Position numbers and translations under genes: made by a program. Under the pieces are notes generated by a model. It ran no database searches and was not told the origin of the DNA. It saw nothing but the letters and a program-made list of their open reading frames with translations. From Ammonifex sp. (GTDB lineage Bacteria; Bacillota; Desulfotomaculia; Desulfotomaculales; DYER01), in NCBI GenBank assembly GCA_020725605.1, contig DYER01000074.1:1-32732 (forward strand): DNA of 32,732 bases, read 5' to 3'. This document shows, piece after piece, positions 25,331 to 32,657 of the stretch; within the stretch, counting starts at the first letter, position 1, and each line of letters starts with the position of its first letter.

Positions 25331-26587
25331 TCACGGATCCGTCCTTACCTCACCACCGAGGGCCTGGAATTTGGCCACCACATCCTCGTACCCCCGGGCC
25401 AGGTAGTGGGCGTTGTGGATTTCGGTACGACCTTCGGCGGCCAGACCGGCCACTACCAGGGCCGCCGCGGCGCGCAGGTCCGTGGCGCGTACGCTCGTTC
25501 CCTGAAGGCGCTCCACCCCCTCGACCACGGCCACCCTGCCCTCCACCCGGACGCGGGCCCCCATGCGCTGCAGTTCGTAGGCCACCTGAAATCTGTTCTC
25601 AAAGATGTTCTCGACGATCAAACTGGTGCCCGGGACTGTGGTCAGCAGGGCCATAATCTGGGATTGCATGTCCGTGGGAAAGCCGGGATATGGCATGGTC
25701 CTGACGTCTATGGGCCCCAGGGGCCCGGTCCCCCGTACCGTAACGCTGTCTTCTGCCTCCACGACCTCGGCCCCGGCCTCCCGTAACTTGGCGGTCACGG
25801 CCTCAAGGTGCCGGGGTATCACGCCGGTCACGGTGACTTCCCCCCGGGTCGCAACCCCGGCCACCATATAGGTCCCGGCCTCTATGCGGTCCGGAATCAC
25901 GGCGTAGTGTACTTCCGAGACCAGATTCTCCACCCCGTCGACCTTTATAACGTCGGTCCCTGCTCCCCGCACCCGGGCGCCCATGGCGTTCAGGAAGTTG
26001 GCCAGATCCACCACCTCGGGTTCGCGGGCCGCGTTTTCGATGACCGTCTGTCCCCGGGCCAGAACCGCCGCCATCATGATGTTTTCCGTGGCGCCTACGC
26101 TGGGCAGGTCGAGGTAAATTCTCGTTCCCCGCAAAATACCTGCCCGACCCTCAATGTACCCCCGTCGCACGTCCAGAGTGGCACCCAGGGCCTGCAGCCC
26201 TTTGAAGTGCAGGTCCATGGGGCGCGCGCCGATATTGCACCCGCCCGGAAGGGCCAGCCGTACGCTGCGGAACCTTCCTACCAGAGGACCGAGCAGGAGA
26301 TTCGAGGCCCGTAACTGCTTGACCAGGTTATAAGATGCCTCCCCCCGGATGCGGGACGGAGGCTCAACGCTCACCTTTCCGTCGGTGTGTACCTGAACCT
26401 GTGCCCCCAGTCCGGCCAGCAATTCCAGCATTACTTCGATGTCCTTGATCCGCGGAACGTTCTCTATCACCACCCGACCCGGACAGAGCATGCTGGCGCA
26501 AAGAATAGCCAGCGCGGCGTTTTTCGCCCCGCTGGCTCTGACCGTACCGCGAAGGGGACTACCCCCTACGACGACCACTCTCTCCAT
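25331..26587 (-). CDS. murA: UDP-N-acetylglucosamine 1-carboxyvinyltransferase
   Basis: The first committed enzyme of peptidoglycan synthesis, transferring enolpyruvate from PEP to UDP-GlcNAc. It has 418 residues with Lys22-Asn23 in SGAKNAAL and the catalytic Cys117 in LPGGCNIGARPMD; Cys rather than Asp here implies fosfomycin sensitivity. ATG at 26587 gives MERVVVVGGSPLRG with GGAGG 6 nt upstream; further in-frame codons to 26623 overlap the preceding gene. In Bacillus a murA copy lies between tal and rho; here that slot is empty and this copy sits between an envelope peptidase and the dsr cluster. A second copy elsewhere cannot be judged. Confidence 0.97.
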   Translation of the reverse strand: MERVVVVGGSPLRGTVRASGAKNAALAILCASMLCPGRVVIENVPRIKDIEVMLELLAGLGAQVQVHTDGKVSVEPPSRIRGEASYNLVKQLRASNLLLGPLVGRFRSVRLALPGGCNIGARPMDLHFKGLQALGATLDVRRGYIEGRAGILRGTRIYLDLPSVGATENIMMAAVLARGQTVIENAAREPEVVDLANFLNAMGARVRGAGTDVIKVDGVENLVSEVHYAVIPDRIEAGTYMVAGVATRGEVTVTGVIPRHLEAVTAKLREAGAEVVEAEDSVTVRGTGPLGPIDVRTMPYPGFPTDMQSQIMALLTTVPGTSLIVENIFENRFQVAYELQRMGARVRVEGRVAVVEGVERLQGTSVRATDLRAAAALVVAGLAAEGRTEIHNAHYLARGYEDVVAKFQALGGEVRTDP

Positions 26588-26610
26588 GTTCATCCTCCAC
26601 CTGCCCGCCA

Positions 26611-27327
26611 TTAACCCCAACATACCGGCGGCAGGAGTTCGTCAATGCGGGCTCCTACGGCCAGTTTGGCCATAATCTGGTACAGGTATTCCTCGCCGCC
26701 ATACGCCTTGAGCCGCAGTACCCGCTCTAAAGCCTGCGCGTACGCCTCTTCCTGTTCGGAGTTGAAAGCCGCCGACGACCATGCCCCGGTGGTATCCTTA
26801 TCCGGTAGCCGGCCCGTAAGTTTGCATTCTTCGTACTGCGCAACACCCTCGGTGAACCACCGGGGGACGTTACCCCTCGTAAGAAGGTCCACCGCAAGGT
26901 GGGTCAGCTCGTGAGCCAGGGGGCCCTCGGCGTAAAACAGCGAGGCCCGCTCCCCTCCGGGGGGTAACCAGCGGCTCGGTGCCAGTACCTCGATTACGCC
27001 CCTGGAATACAGACCCATGGTTTGGTCATCAGGAAATCGATTGACCAGTATGATAATATTCTTTTGGGGTAACCTTCCGCCGAAGTCCCGGTCGACCAGC
27101 GGATAGAAGTGTTCCGCGGCCGCCAGTACCAAGCGGGCGTCTTCCTCGGCACCGCGCGGATACCGGACTGTGAAGTGCGGGCCCTCGAGTTGTGAAAAAT
27201 GCAACGTTCTCAGGTAAGTCAAGGCCCGATTCAGGTGCCAGGTCACCTCGAACATGTGGCGACCCGCCACCAGCCCCACCGCACCGATGGCCAGGAGCAA
27301 AAGCCATATCCAGGCCGCACCGCGCAT
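26611..27327 (-). CDS. Membrane-anchored gluzincin-type metallopeptidase (peptidase MA-like)
   Basis: A 238-residue protein with an N-terminal transmembrane segment (about 5-22) and an outside domain carrying the zinc motif HELTH (His139, Glu140, His143), with a third-ligand candidate Glu160 in WFTEGVAQYEE. This HExxH...E order is that of gluzincins, and the domain resembles the peptidase MA family. Substrate is unknown. ATG at 27327 has GGGGGG upstream. An ATG at 27351 falls inside a TATAAT box, which argues against it. It lies 24 nt before murA, so the two are probably cotranscribed, pointing to an envelope role. Confidence 0.82.
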   Translation of the reverse strand: MRGAAWIWLLLLAIGAVGLVAGRHMFEVTWHLNRALTYLRTLHFSQLEGPHFTVRYPRGAEEDARLVLAAAEHFYPLVDRDFGGRLPQKNIIILVNRFPDDQTMGLYSRGVIEVLAPSRWLPPGGERASLFYAEGPLAHELTHLAVDLLTRGNVPRWFTEGVAQYEECKLTGRLPDKDTTGAWSSAAFNSEQEEAYAQALERVLRLKAYGGEEYLYQIMAKLAVGARIDELLPPVCWG

Positions 27328-27349
27328 CCCTTTCCCCCCACGGGGTTCC

Positions 27350-27378
27350 ATTATAACGGCCTCCGTGGGGATTGGCCA
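27350..27378 (-). promoter_or_regulatory. Probable promoter of the peptidase-murA unit
   Basis: Minus strand: perfect -10 TATAAT (27350-27355), 17-nt spacer, weak -35 TGGCCA (27373-27378), placed between the TPR gene stop and the peptidase start. Confidence 0.5.
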
Positions 27379-27385
27379 GCGGGAA

Positions 27386-27985
27386 TTAGTGGGACTGGAC
27401 CTTACCCCGCCAGTCCTGGATCATCTGACGGGCCTTCTCCACCTCGGGCCCCTGGCCCGCCAGGCGGATGAACTCTTCCAGCTGGGCAATCCCGGCCCGG
27501 TAATCCTTCAGGCCATCGCCCAGGATGATGCCGTAGTAGTAATGACCCACGGCCAGGTCCGGAGCGGCCTCCACTGCGCGCCGGGCCTGGTCGGCTGCCT
27601 CGCCCGCCCGGCCGAGATGGTAGAGGACCAGCGCCAGCTCCAGACGCGCTCCATGGTTGTCCGGAGCGGCCTGAAGGACACGCTCGTACAGGGCCACTGC
27701 GTCCTGCCAGCGGCCGCCGGCCGCGTAGGCGCGGGCCAGCGATTGTGCGGCCTCCAGGTCCCCGGGGTTGTCCCGCACGCGGGCCTCCAGAGCCTCCAGA
27801 TTCGCCAGCCATTCCCGGCCGCCGGTTTCGGAGACGGCAGAATTCTGCGGTAGTGGGGTTCGGGCCGTACTCCACACCACCGACGAACCCACGAGACCCA
27901 CGCCGAGGGCCACCACGAGGAACCAGAAAACTATTTTCTGCTGCCGCTTCTTGGGCCGCGACAAGAAGTACGAACGTTGCGCCAC
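27386..27985 (-). CDS. Membrane-anchored TPR-repeat protein
   Basis: A 199-residue protein with a basic N-terminus (RPKKRQQK), one transmembrane segment (about 18-38), and two to three TPR units from about residue 60 to 190 (LEAAQSLARAYAAGGRWQDAVALYERVL; ARLELALVLYHLGRAGEAADQARRAVE, each broken here as repeat units). The domain should face outwards and act in protein-protein contacts. No enzymatic motif is seen. GTG at 27985 has GGGGGAATC upstream. It has its own promoter and sits among envelope genes. Function is unknown beyond the fold. Confidence 0.78.
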   Translation of the reverse strand: MAQRSYFLSRPKKRQQKIVFWFLVVALGVGLVGSSVVWSTARTPLPQNSAVSETGGREWLANLEALEARVRDNPGDLEAAQSLARAYAAGGRWQDAVALYERVLQAAPDNHGARLELALVLYHLGRAGEAADQARRAVEAAPDLAVGHYYYGIILGDGLKDYRAGIAQLEEFIRLAGQGPEVEKARQMIQDWRGKVQSH

Positions 27986-28015
27986 ATTGATTCCCCCATA
28001 CCCATTCTGCCTTAA

Positions 28016-28044
28016 ATTATACTACCGGTTCACCGCGGCGCCAA
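28016..28044 (-). promoter_or_regulatory. SigA-type promoter of the TPR gene
   Basis: Minus strand: -35 TTGGCG (28039-28044), 17-nt spacer, -10 TATAAT (28016-28021), directly after the M23 terminator. Confidence 0.7.
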
Positions 28045-28046
28045 GT

Positions 28047-28075
28047 AAAAAAGCAACCCCCTGTCCGGGGGTTGC
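28047..28075 (-). terminator. Intrinsic terminator of the M23 peptidase gene
   Basis: Minus strand: GCAACCCCC (28067-28075) paired with GGGGGTTGC (28053-28061) around a 5-nt loop, followed by TTTTTT (28047-28052). It lies 17 nt after the M23 gene stop. Confidence 0.93.
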
Positions 28076-28092
28076 CGGGTAGCGGCGGGCGC

Positions 28093-29493
28093 TCACCGAA
28101 GGTACTGCAGCGGATTGACGGGCGTACCGTTGATGCGGACCTCGAAATGGAGATTGGGGCCCGTGGTGTGGCCGGTGGAACCCAGCCGACCAATCAGTTG
28201 ACCGCGCTCCACGTACTGGCCCTCTGATACCAGGATGGTAGAGAGGTGCGCGTACCTGGTTACAGCGCCCCCGCCGTGGGCTATGTCCACGACCTTGCCG
28301 TAACCGGCGTACCAGCCGGCCATGATGACGCGCCCGGCCTCCGCCGCCACCACGGGGTTGCCCACGGTCCCCCCTATGTCAATTCCGGTGTGCATGCGGC
28401 CGCCCCGCCGACCGAACGGGGAAGATACGCCGCCCGGCGTGGGCCAGGCCAGGCGGCCCCCGCCTTCTCCGCGCGAGGCCACGAGCCAGCTGCGGGTCCC
28501 TTCGGCCACCACGCGCCCGACCGGTGGTTCAAGGAGCTTTCTCGCCACGACCCGCCGCTGTTGCTCCCGGCCGTTGTAGCTCAGGACCTCGTAGGTGACC
28601 TCCTCCCAGCCCGGCCGACCCTCGCGTAATACCCGCCGCTGCCCCCGGTAGAGATTGGCGTCCTGTCGCACTTCGGTGGGGAAGTCGAGACGCTCACGCA
28701 CCGTTTCCCGATGGAAGGCGACGACGTTTACGAGGGGTGTACCGGTCGGGATCAAAAGGGTGGAACCAACCTGTAACCTTCCGGGATCAAGCCCCGCGTT
28801 ACTGGCCAGGAGATCGTCCACGGCAACCCCGTACGCCCGCGCGATATCCCACACGGTGTCTCCCGGCCCCACGACGTGCCGGGCGGGCCCCAGTCCTCCG
28901 TAGCGCAACTGCTCCAGGGCCCTTTCTTCGTCCCAGATGGCCTCCGGGGCCGCCGCCACGCGCACCAAGGCCACGTCTTCGGCGAACCGGACCGTGGCGT
29001 CGCCATCCTCCGAATACTGGGCTTTGAGCCGCTCCAGCACGCGCTCTGCCGTGGCCGTATCCCTTACCAAGGCGACCGTACGCCCGTTAACGACGATGCC
29101 CGTGGCCAGAGCCTCCCAGCGACAGGACCGCTCCAGCAGTTCCGCTAATGCGTTGGCACCGAGGAGTTCCTCTCCCGGCATGCGGGCCGGCACCAGCCGT
29201 ACGGCGTCGGCCAGCCGGACCTCCTGGCCCAATCGGGCACGCAACTCGTTAAGGACCACAGCCCGGGCCTGACGTAGCACACCGGGATGCGCAACGTAAC
29301 CTACGATTTGTCCGTTGACCTCCACGCCGTAGGCACGGCCCCACGCCGCAGGCAATGGCAAAACCAGGCCCAGGAAGAGGCACAAAAAAATAGTACACCG
29401 GATCTTTTCCTTCAGCGGGAGATTGGAGACATAGGCGTAAGGGGGCAGGCACGCCAGCAGCGGAAAGAGAAACCGTGAATGGGGTGGTGGCAA
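28093..29493 (-). CDS. Secreted LysM-G5-M23 peptidoglycan endopeptidase
   Basis: A 466-residue cell-wall hydrolase. It has an N-terminal hydrophobic export segment (about 33-50), an uncharacterised region (55-200), a LysM peptidoglycan-binding domain (about 206-249: VVGPGDTVWDIARAYGV), a G5 domain (about 256-331), and a C-terminal LytM/M23 domain with zinc ligands His368 and Asp372 (MHTGIDIGG), catalytic His416 (YAHLST) and His449 (NLHFEVR). This order is common in Firmicutes. The start is TTG at 29493, chosen because AAAGGGGG is 7 nt upstream and the promoter puts transcription start at about 29520; the frame open to 29550 would begin before it. TTG is a weak start and the exact N-terminus is uncertain. 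Confidence 0.9.
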   Translation of the reverse strand: MPPPHSRFLFPLLACLPPYAYVSNLPLKEKIRCTIFLCLFLGLVLPLPAAWGRAYGVEVNGQIVGYVAHPGVLRQARAVVLNELRARLGQEVRLADAVRLVPARMPGEELLGANALAELLERSCRWEALATGIVVNGRTVALVRDTATAERVLERLKAQYSEDGDATVRFAEDVALVRVAAAPEAIWDEERALEQLRYGGLGPARHVVGPGDTVWDIARAYGVAVDDLLASNAGLDPGRLQVGSTLLIPTGTPLVNVVAFHRETVRERLDFPTEVRQDANLYRGQRRVLREGRPGWEEVTYEVLSYNGREQQRRVVARKLLEPPVGRVVAEGTRSWLVASRGEGGGRLAWPTPGGVSSPFGRRGGRMHTGIDIGGTVGNPVVAAEAGRVIMAGWYAGYGKVVDIAHGGGAVTRYAHLSTILVSEGQYVERGQLIGRLGSTGHTTGPNLHFEVRINGTPVNPLQYLR

Positions 29494-29526
29494 CTTGCAT
29501 CCCCCTTTCCATTCTGCGGCGTTTCC

Positions 29527-29555
29527 ATAATAGCATAAAAAAACCCCCACGGCAA
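29527..29555 (-). promoter_or_regulatory. Promoter of the M23 gene, -35 box inside the upstream terminator loop
   Basis: Minus strand: -35 TTGCCG (29550-29555) lies in the loop of the glycosyltransferase terminator. A 17-nt spacer, holding the terminator's 3' arm and T-run, follows, then -10 TATTAT (29527-29532). Confidence 0.6.
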
Positions 29556-29565
29556 GGGGTTTTTT
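29537..29565 (-). terminator. Terminator of the glycosyltransferase gene (bidirectional shape)
   Basis: AAAAAACCCC and GGGGTTTTTT pair (29556-29565 with 29538-29547) around an 8-nt loop. On the minus strand a T7 run ends the stem. It lies 4 nt after the glycosyltransferase stop codon. Confidence 0.85.
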
Positions 29566-29569
29566 GACA

Positions 29570-30790
29570 TTATTTCTCCCTCAGTGTGTAGGTTCGCAAA
29601 TTTTCGTACCTGATGCCCCGGATATGGAGAGTGTGGGTCCATTCCTTTTTCTTGCGCAAGAGATACCCTACGAAGGCCACCGGAATCCAGGTGAGTATGA
29701 AGGCGGGATAGTAAAACAACCAGGAATAAACCGCCCTTTCCACCCTCTCGAGCCGAAGCGCGACGCTGAAATAGCTTATCTGAAGGGCCAGAGAAACCAG
29801 TACCCAGAACAGGGCCGTGTGAAATTGGACGTGCATCAGATTGTACGCCAGGAGTACGCCGCACACCATTACCAGGAACGGCTGACACAGGTAAAGGGCC
29901 CCGTCGATCATGGCCGGGTCCCGACGGCACAGCCCTTGCCAGAGGAGCCGGATGAAATACCGGCCCGCCACATCGCAGTGGCCCTGCATCCAGCGCCGCC
30001 GCTGACGCCAGGAGCGCGCCAGGGTCAGCGGCTTCTCGTCGAAGACGCGCGCCTCGTGGGCCCAGCTCACCCGCAGGCCGTTGAGAAGGGCCTTGGTCTG
30101 GAATTCCAGATCCTCGGTCAGGGAGGTCATACCCCAGCCGTACCGGCGCAGAACCGGCACGCTGATACACATGCCGGTACCCCCTAGGGCGCAGCTGAGT
30201 CCGAGACGGTACTTGGCCAGCTGCCAGAAACGGTTGGTGATCAGGTAGCCCACGCAGATGGCCTTGGTAATCCAGGTATCATCGGGGTTCTTGGTGGCCA
30301 GGTAACCCTGAATAATGGATTCCCCCCGCAACAAACGGGTGTTCATCACCAGGAGAAAGTTGGTGCTCACGAGATTGTCGGCGTCGAAGACCACCACTGC
30401 GTCGTAATTCGGGTCCGAGGACAGTATCTGGGCGAACCCGTACTCCAGGGCATACCCCTTGCCCTGCTCCCGGCGGTTGAACCGTTCGATCACCCGGGCC
30501 CCCTGTTCCCTGGCAACCTCGGCGGTGCGATCCGTACAGTTGTCCGCGATCACGTAAATGTCGTAAAGTTCCCTGGGATAATCCATCTGCTGCAGGTTCG
30601 AGACCAGCTGACCGATGACTTTCTCTTCGTTGTGGGCGGCTATTACCAGGGCAAAACGGCACCGCGGGGGTAGGTAGTCAGACTCCTCGTGGCGCCGCAG
30701 GCCGAAGAGGGAGACGAGAACGTAATAAATGGCAAACGCCGTAACGAAAAACTGCAGCGCGCGGATTATCACGTAAAAAACCGTTTCCAT
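29570..30790 (-). CDS. Family 2 processive-type membrane glycosyltransferase
   Basis: A 406-residue inverting glycosyltransferase of the cellulose/hyaluronan/poly-GlcNAc synthase type. A transmembrane segment (about 7-29) precedes the catalytic domain. The D,D,D,QxxRW set is present: the first acidic site near VIADNCTDR (81-89), DAD (136-138), TED (225-227) and QRRRW (263-267). C-terminal membrane segments (about 297-317, 325-345, 358-377) follow. It probably adds activated sugar to an envelope or exported polysaccharide; donor and product are unknown. ATG 30790 has GGAGAGG upstream. It is transcribed divergently from scfA. No export or modification partner is adjacent. Confidence 0.9.
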   Translation of the reverse strand: METVFYVIIRALQFFVTAFAIYYVLVSLFGLRRHEESDYLPPRCRFALVIAAHNEEKVIGQLVSNLQQMDYPRELYDIYVIADNCTDRTAEVAREQGARVIERFNRREQGKGYALEYGFAQILSSDPNYDAVVVFDADNLVSTNFLLVMNTRLLRGESIIQGYLATKNPDDTWITKAICVGYLITNRFWQLAKYRLGLSCALGGTGMCISVPVLRRYGWGMTSLTEDLEFQTKALLNGLRVSWAHEARVFDEKPLTLARSWRQRRRWMQGHCDVAGRYFIRLLWQGLCRRDPAMIDGALYLCQPFLVMVCGVLLAYNLMHVQFHTALFWVLVSLALQISYFSVALRLERVERAVYSWLFYYPAFILTWIPVAFVGYLLRKKKEWTHTLHIRGIRYENLRTYTLREK

Positions 30791-30832
30791 AGGCCTCTCC
30801 ACACAGCGGATTTTAGATGCGCCGCCATCGAT

Positions 30833-30860
30833 TTTATAACATTGTAACCAGCTTTGTCTA
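30833..30860 (-). promoter_or_regulatory. SigA-type promoter of the glycosyltransferase gene
   Basis: Minus strand: -35 TAGACA (30855-30860), 16-nt spacer, -10 TATAAA (30833-30838). It diverges from the scfA promoter, with 26 nt between the two -35 boxes. Confidence 0.65.
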
Positions 30861-30886
30861 GATTAACCGACCAACTTTTTACGACC

Positions 30887-30915
30887 TTGCCAGACAGGCC
30901 GGTTTCTCTTATAAT
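30887..30915 (+). promoter_or_regulatory. SigA-type promoter of scfA-scfB
   Basis: Plus strand: -35 TTGCCA (30887-30892), 17-nt spacer, perfect -10 TATAAT (30910-30915). Transcription should begin near 30922, giving a leader of only about 16 nt with GGGGGG (30923-30928) as ribosome-binding site. Confidence 0.75.
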
Positions 30916-30937
30916 TCTTGACGGGGGGTCGTGAACT

Positions 30938-31093
30938 ATGAGCCAGCACGTAATAACCGTAATCCCGGCACAGATATACGAGGGGGAACCGTCGTGCGAG
31001 GATTGCCAGGTTTCGTGCCAGTCGGCCTGTAAAACCTCCTGCACGGTGGGTAACCAGAGCTGTGCCGGCAAAAACGAGGAAAGGCCCGCCTAG
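30938..31093 (+). CDS. scfA: SCIFF ranthipeptide precursor (six cysteines in forty-five residues)
   Basis: A 51-residue peptide, short enough to be easily missed. The C-terminal core has six cysteines (Cys20, 23, 27, 31, 35, 42) in the pattern CEDCQVSCQSACKTSC followed by TVGNQSC, which matches the conserved SCIFF family core. The N-terminal part (MSQHVITVIPAQIYEGEPS) serves as leader. In the studied relative CteA, the maturase makes a Cys-Thr thioether between residues five apart; here Cys31 and Thr36 have the same spacing. ATG 30938 has GGGGGG upstream. The tail after Cys42 (AGKNEERPA) is coded by DNA that forms a hairpin. The maturase gene follows. The biological role of SCIFF peptides is not settled. 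Confidence 0.95.
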   Translation: MSQHVITVIPAQIYEGEPSCEDCQVSCQSACKTSCTVGNQSCAGKNEERPA

Positions 31094-31103
31094 GGGCCTT
31101 TCC
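31078..31103 (+). promoter_or_regulatory. 10-bp hairpin over the scfA stop codon
   Basis: GGAAAGGCCC (31078-31087) and GGGCCTTTCC (31094-31103) pair perfectly around a 6-nt loop that contains the scfA TAG (31091-31093). No T-run follows, so it is not a full terminator. It may limit read-through to scfB or stabilise the scfA message. Confidence 0.65.
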
Positions 31104-31123
31104 CGCCTCGATCGGGTGAAAGC

Positions 31124-32509
31124 GTGCTTCACAGGTTCGAGAGCGGGTCCCTCTACCTGGTGCTGGACGTTAACAGCGGCGCCCTGCACCGGGTGAGCCG
31201 GGTGGCGTGGGAAATACTCGCCTCCTACCCCTGTGAAGAGGGTGCCGCGGTAGCGCGTTACGGGGCCCGCTTTGGGGCCGGCGCGGTACGTTCGGCCCTC
31301 GAGGAAATCGCCGGCGCGGTACGTCGGGGTAACCTTCTGGCACCCCCGCCTCCGGAAGTGAGGTCCGATGGGGGTCCTTCATATCTGCGGGCCCTCTGCC
31401 TACATCTGGCCCACGCCTGCAACATGCGTTGCGGCTATTGTTTCGCCGGTCAGGGGCAATACGGCGGGGGCCCGGCTTTGATGTCCCGGGACGTGGCCCT
31501 GCGGGCCGTCGATTTCCTGCTGTATCACTCCGGGCCCCAGCGCCGCCTGGATATAGATTTCTTCGGCGGCGAGCCCCTCCTCAATCCGGAAGTCTTAAAG
31601 GAAACCGTCGATTACGGGTTAAGCCGGGCACAAGAGTGCGGCAAGAAAATCAGCTTCACCGTGACCACCAACGGCCTCCTGCTGGACGACCGAACCATTG
31701 ATTTCCTTAACCAACGGGAAATCACCGTAATTGCCAGTCTGGACGGGCGTCCCGCGGTCCACGACCGCTGGCGGCGGCTGGCCGACGGCCATGCCAGCTA
31801 CGAACGCGTGCTCCCCAGAATTCGGGCCCTCATACGCAGCCGCGCCGGGCGCAACTATTACGTGCGCGGGACCTACACCCGTCAGAACCTGGACTTCGCG
31901 GCCGACGTCCGCCACATAGCCGAGCTCGGTATAGACCGGGTCTCCCTCGAACCCGTGGTAGCCCCGCCCACAGTGCCTTACGGTCTCCGTGCCTCGGATC
32001 TGCCGACCATCCGGGAGCAATACCTGGACGTTGCGGAGTTCTGCTACCGGCGCGCGCGAGAGGGCCGCCCCTTCAGTTTCTTCCATTTCGAACTCGACAT
32101 CCTACGCGGCCCCTGCCTTAAAAAGCGCGTGTTCGGTTGCGGTGCGGGTCATGCCTACCTCGCCGTAGCGCCGGACGGGAGCCTGTACCCCTGTCACCAA
32201 TTCGTGGGACAGCCAGCGTTTCGCCTGGGCTCGGTCTGGGAGGATGATTTTTCCCTTCCCCCGCTCGGCAGGCAGTTCCGGCAGTTGACCATATATGAAA
32301 AGGCTCCCTGCCGGGAGTGCTGGGCGAAGTTTCTGTGTAGCGGCGGGTGCCACGCTAATAATTACGCGCTGGGCGGCGGGCTCGACCGGCCCTGGCCCCT
32401 CGGCTGCGCCCTGACCAGGATCCGCCTGGAAGCAGCCCTTTACCTCCAGGCCCGCCTGGCCGAACTGCGCTACGCCCTGGGCGAGGAGCCTCCCCAGGTT
32501 TCCTCGTGA
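31124..32509 (+). CDS. scfB: SCIFF radical SAM maturase (SPASM domain)
   Basis: The radical SAM enzyme that installs thioether links in ScfA. The protein has 461 residues. Its N-terminal segment (LVLDVNSGALHRV, peptide-recognition region about 1-75) is typical of SCIFF maturases. The radical SAM motif is Cys99/103/106 (LAHACNMRCGYCFAG) and the SAM-binding GGEP is at 148-151. A C-terminal SPASM/twitch region has GCGAGHAYLAVAPDGSLYPC and CRECWAKFLCSGGC followed by a further CAL cysteine, ligands for two auxiliary [4Fe-4S] clusters. GTG 31124 is the start, with GGGTGA just upstream and the family N-terminus intact. It lies 30 nt after scfA and runs convergently to the tRNA-Gly gene. Confidence 0.96.
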   Translation: MLHRFESGSLYLVLDVNSGALHRVSRVAWEILASYPCEEGAAVARYGARFGAGAVRSALEEIAGAVRRGNLLAPPPPEVRSDGGPSYLRALCLHLAHACNMRCGYCFAGQGQYGGGPALMSRDVALRAVDFLLYHSGPQRRLDIDFFGGEPLLNPEVLKETVDYGLSRAQECGKKISFTVTTNGLLLDDRTIDFLNQREITVIASLDGRPAVHDRWRRLADGHASYERVLPRIRALIRSRAGRNYYVRGTYTRQNLDFAADVRHIAELGIDRVSLEPVVAPPTVPYGLRASDLPTIREQYLDVAEFCYRRAREGRPFSFFHFELDILRGPCLKKRVFGCGAGHAYLAVAPDGSLYPCHQFVGQPAFRLGSVWEDDFSLPPLGRQFRQLTIYEKAPCRECWAKFLCSGGCHANNYALGGGLDRPWPLGCALTRIRLEAALYLQARLAELRYALGEEPPQVSS

Positions 32510-32601
32510 TGGAGGAACCACCCCACCGCCCGCGCGTCTCCCTAGGCAGCGGAAGGCGGCCCGCCCCGTGGTACAGGTCCGAACCGGCGCATATCAGCAA
32601 T

Positions 32602-32637
32602 ATCGAAGCAAAACGGCCTCCCTGCTTTCGGGAGGCC
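32602..32637 (-). terminator. Intrinsic terminator of the tRNA-Gly gene
   Basis: GGCCTCCC (32615-32622) and GGGAGGCC (32630-32637) form an 8-bp stem with a 7-nt loop. On the minus strand it is followed by GTTTTGCTTCG. It lies 20 nt after the tRNA 3' end. In the plus direction no T-run follows, so scfB termination here is unclear. Confidence 0.75.
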
Positions 32638-32657
32638 TCGATTTCGTTGAAAAGAAA

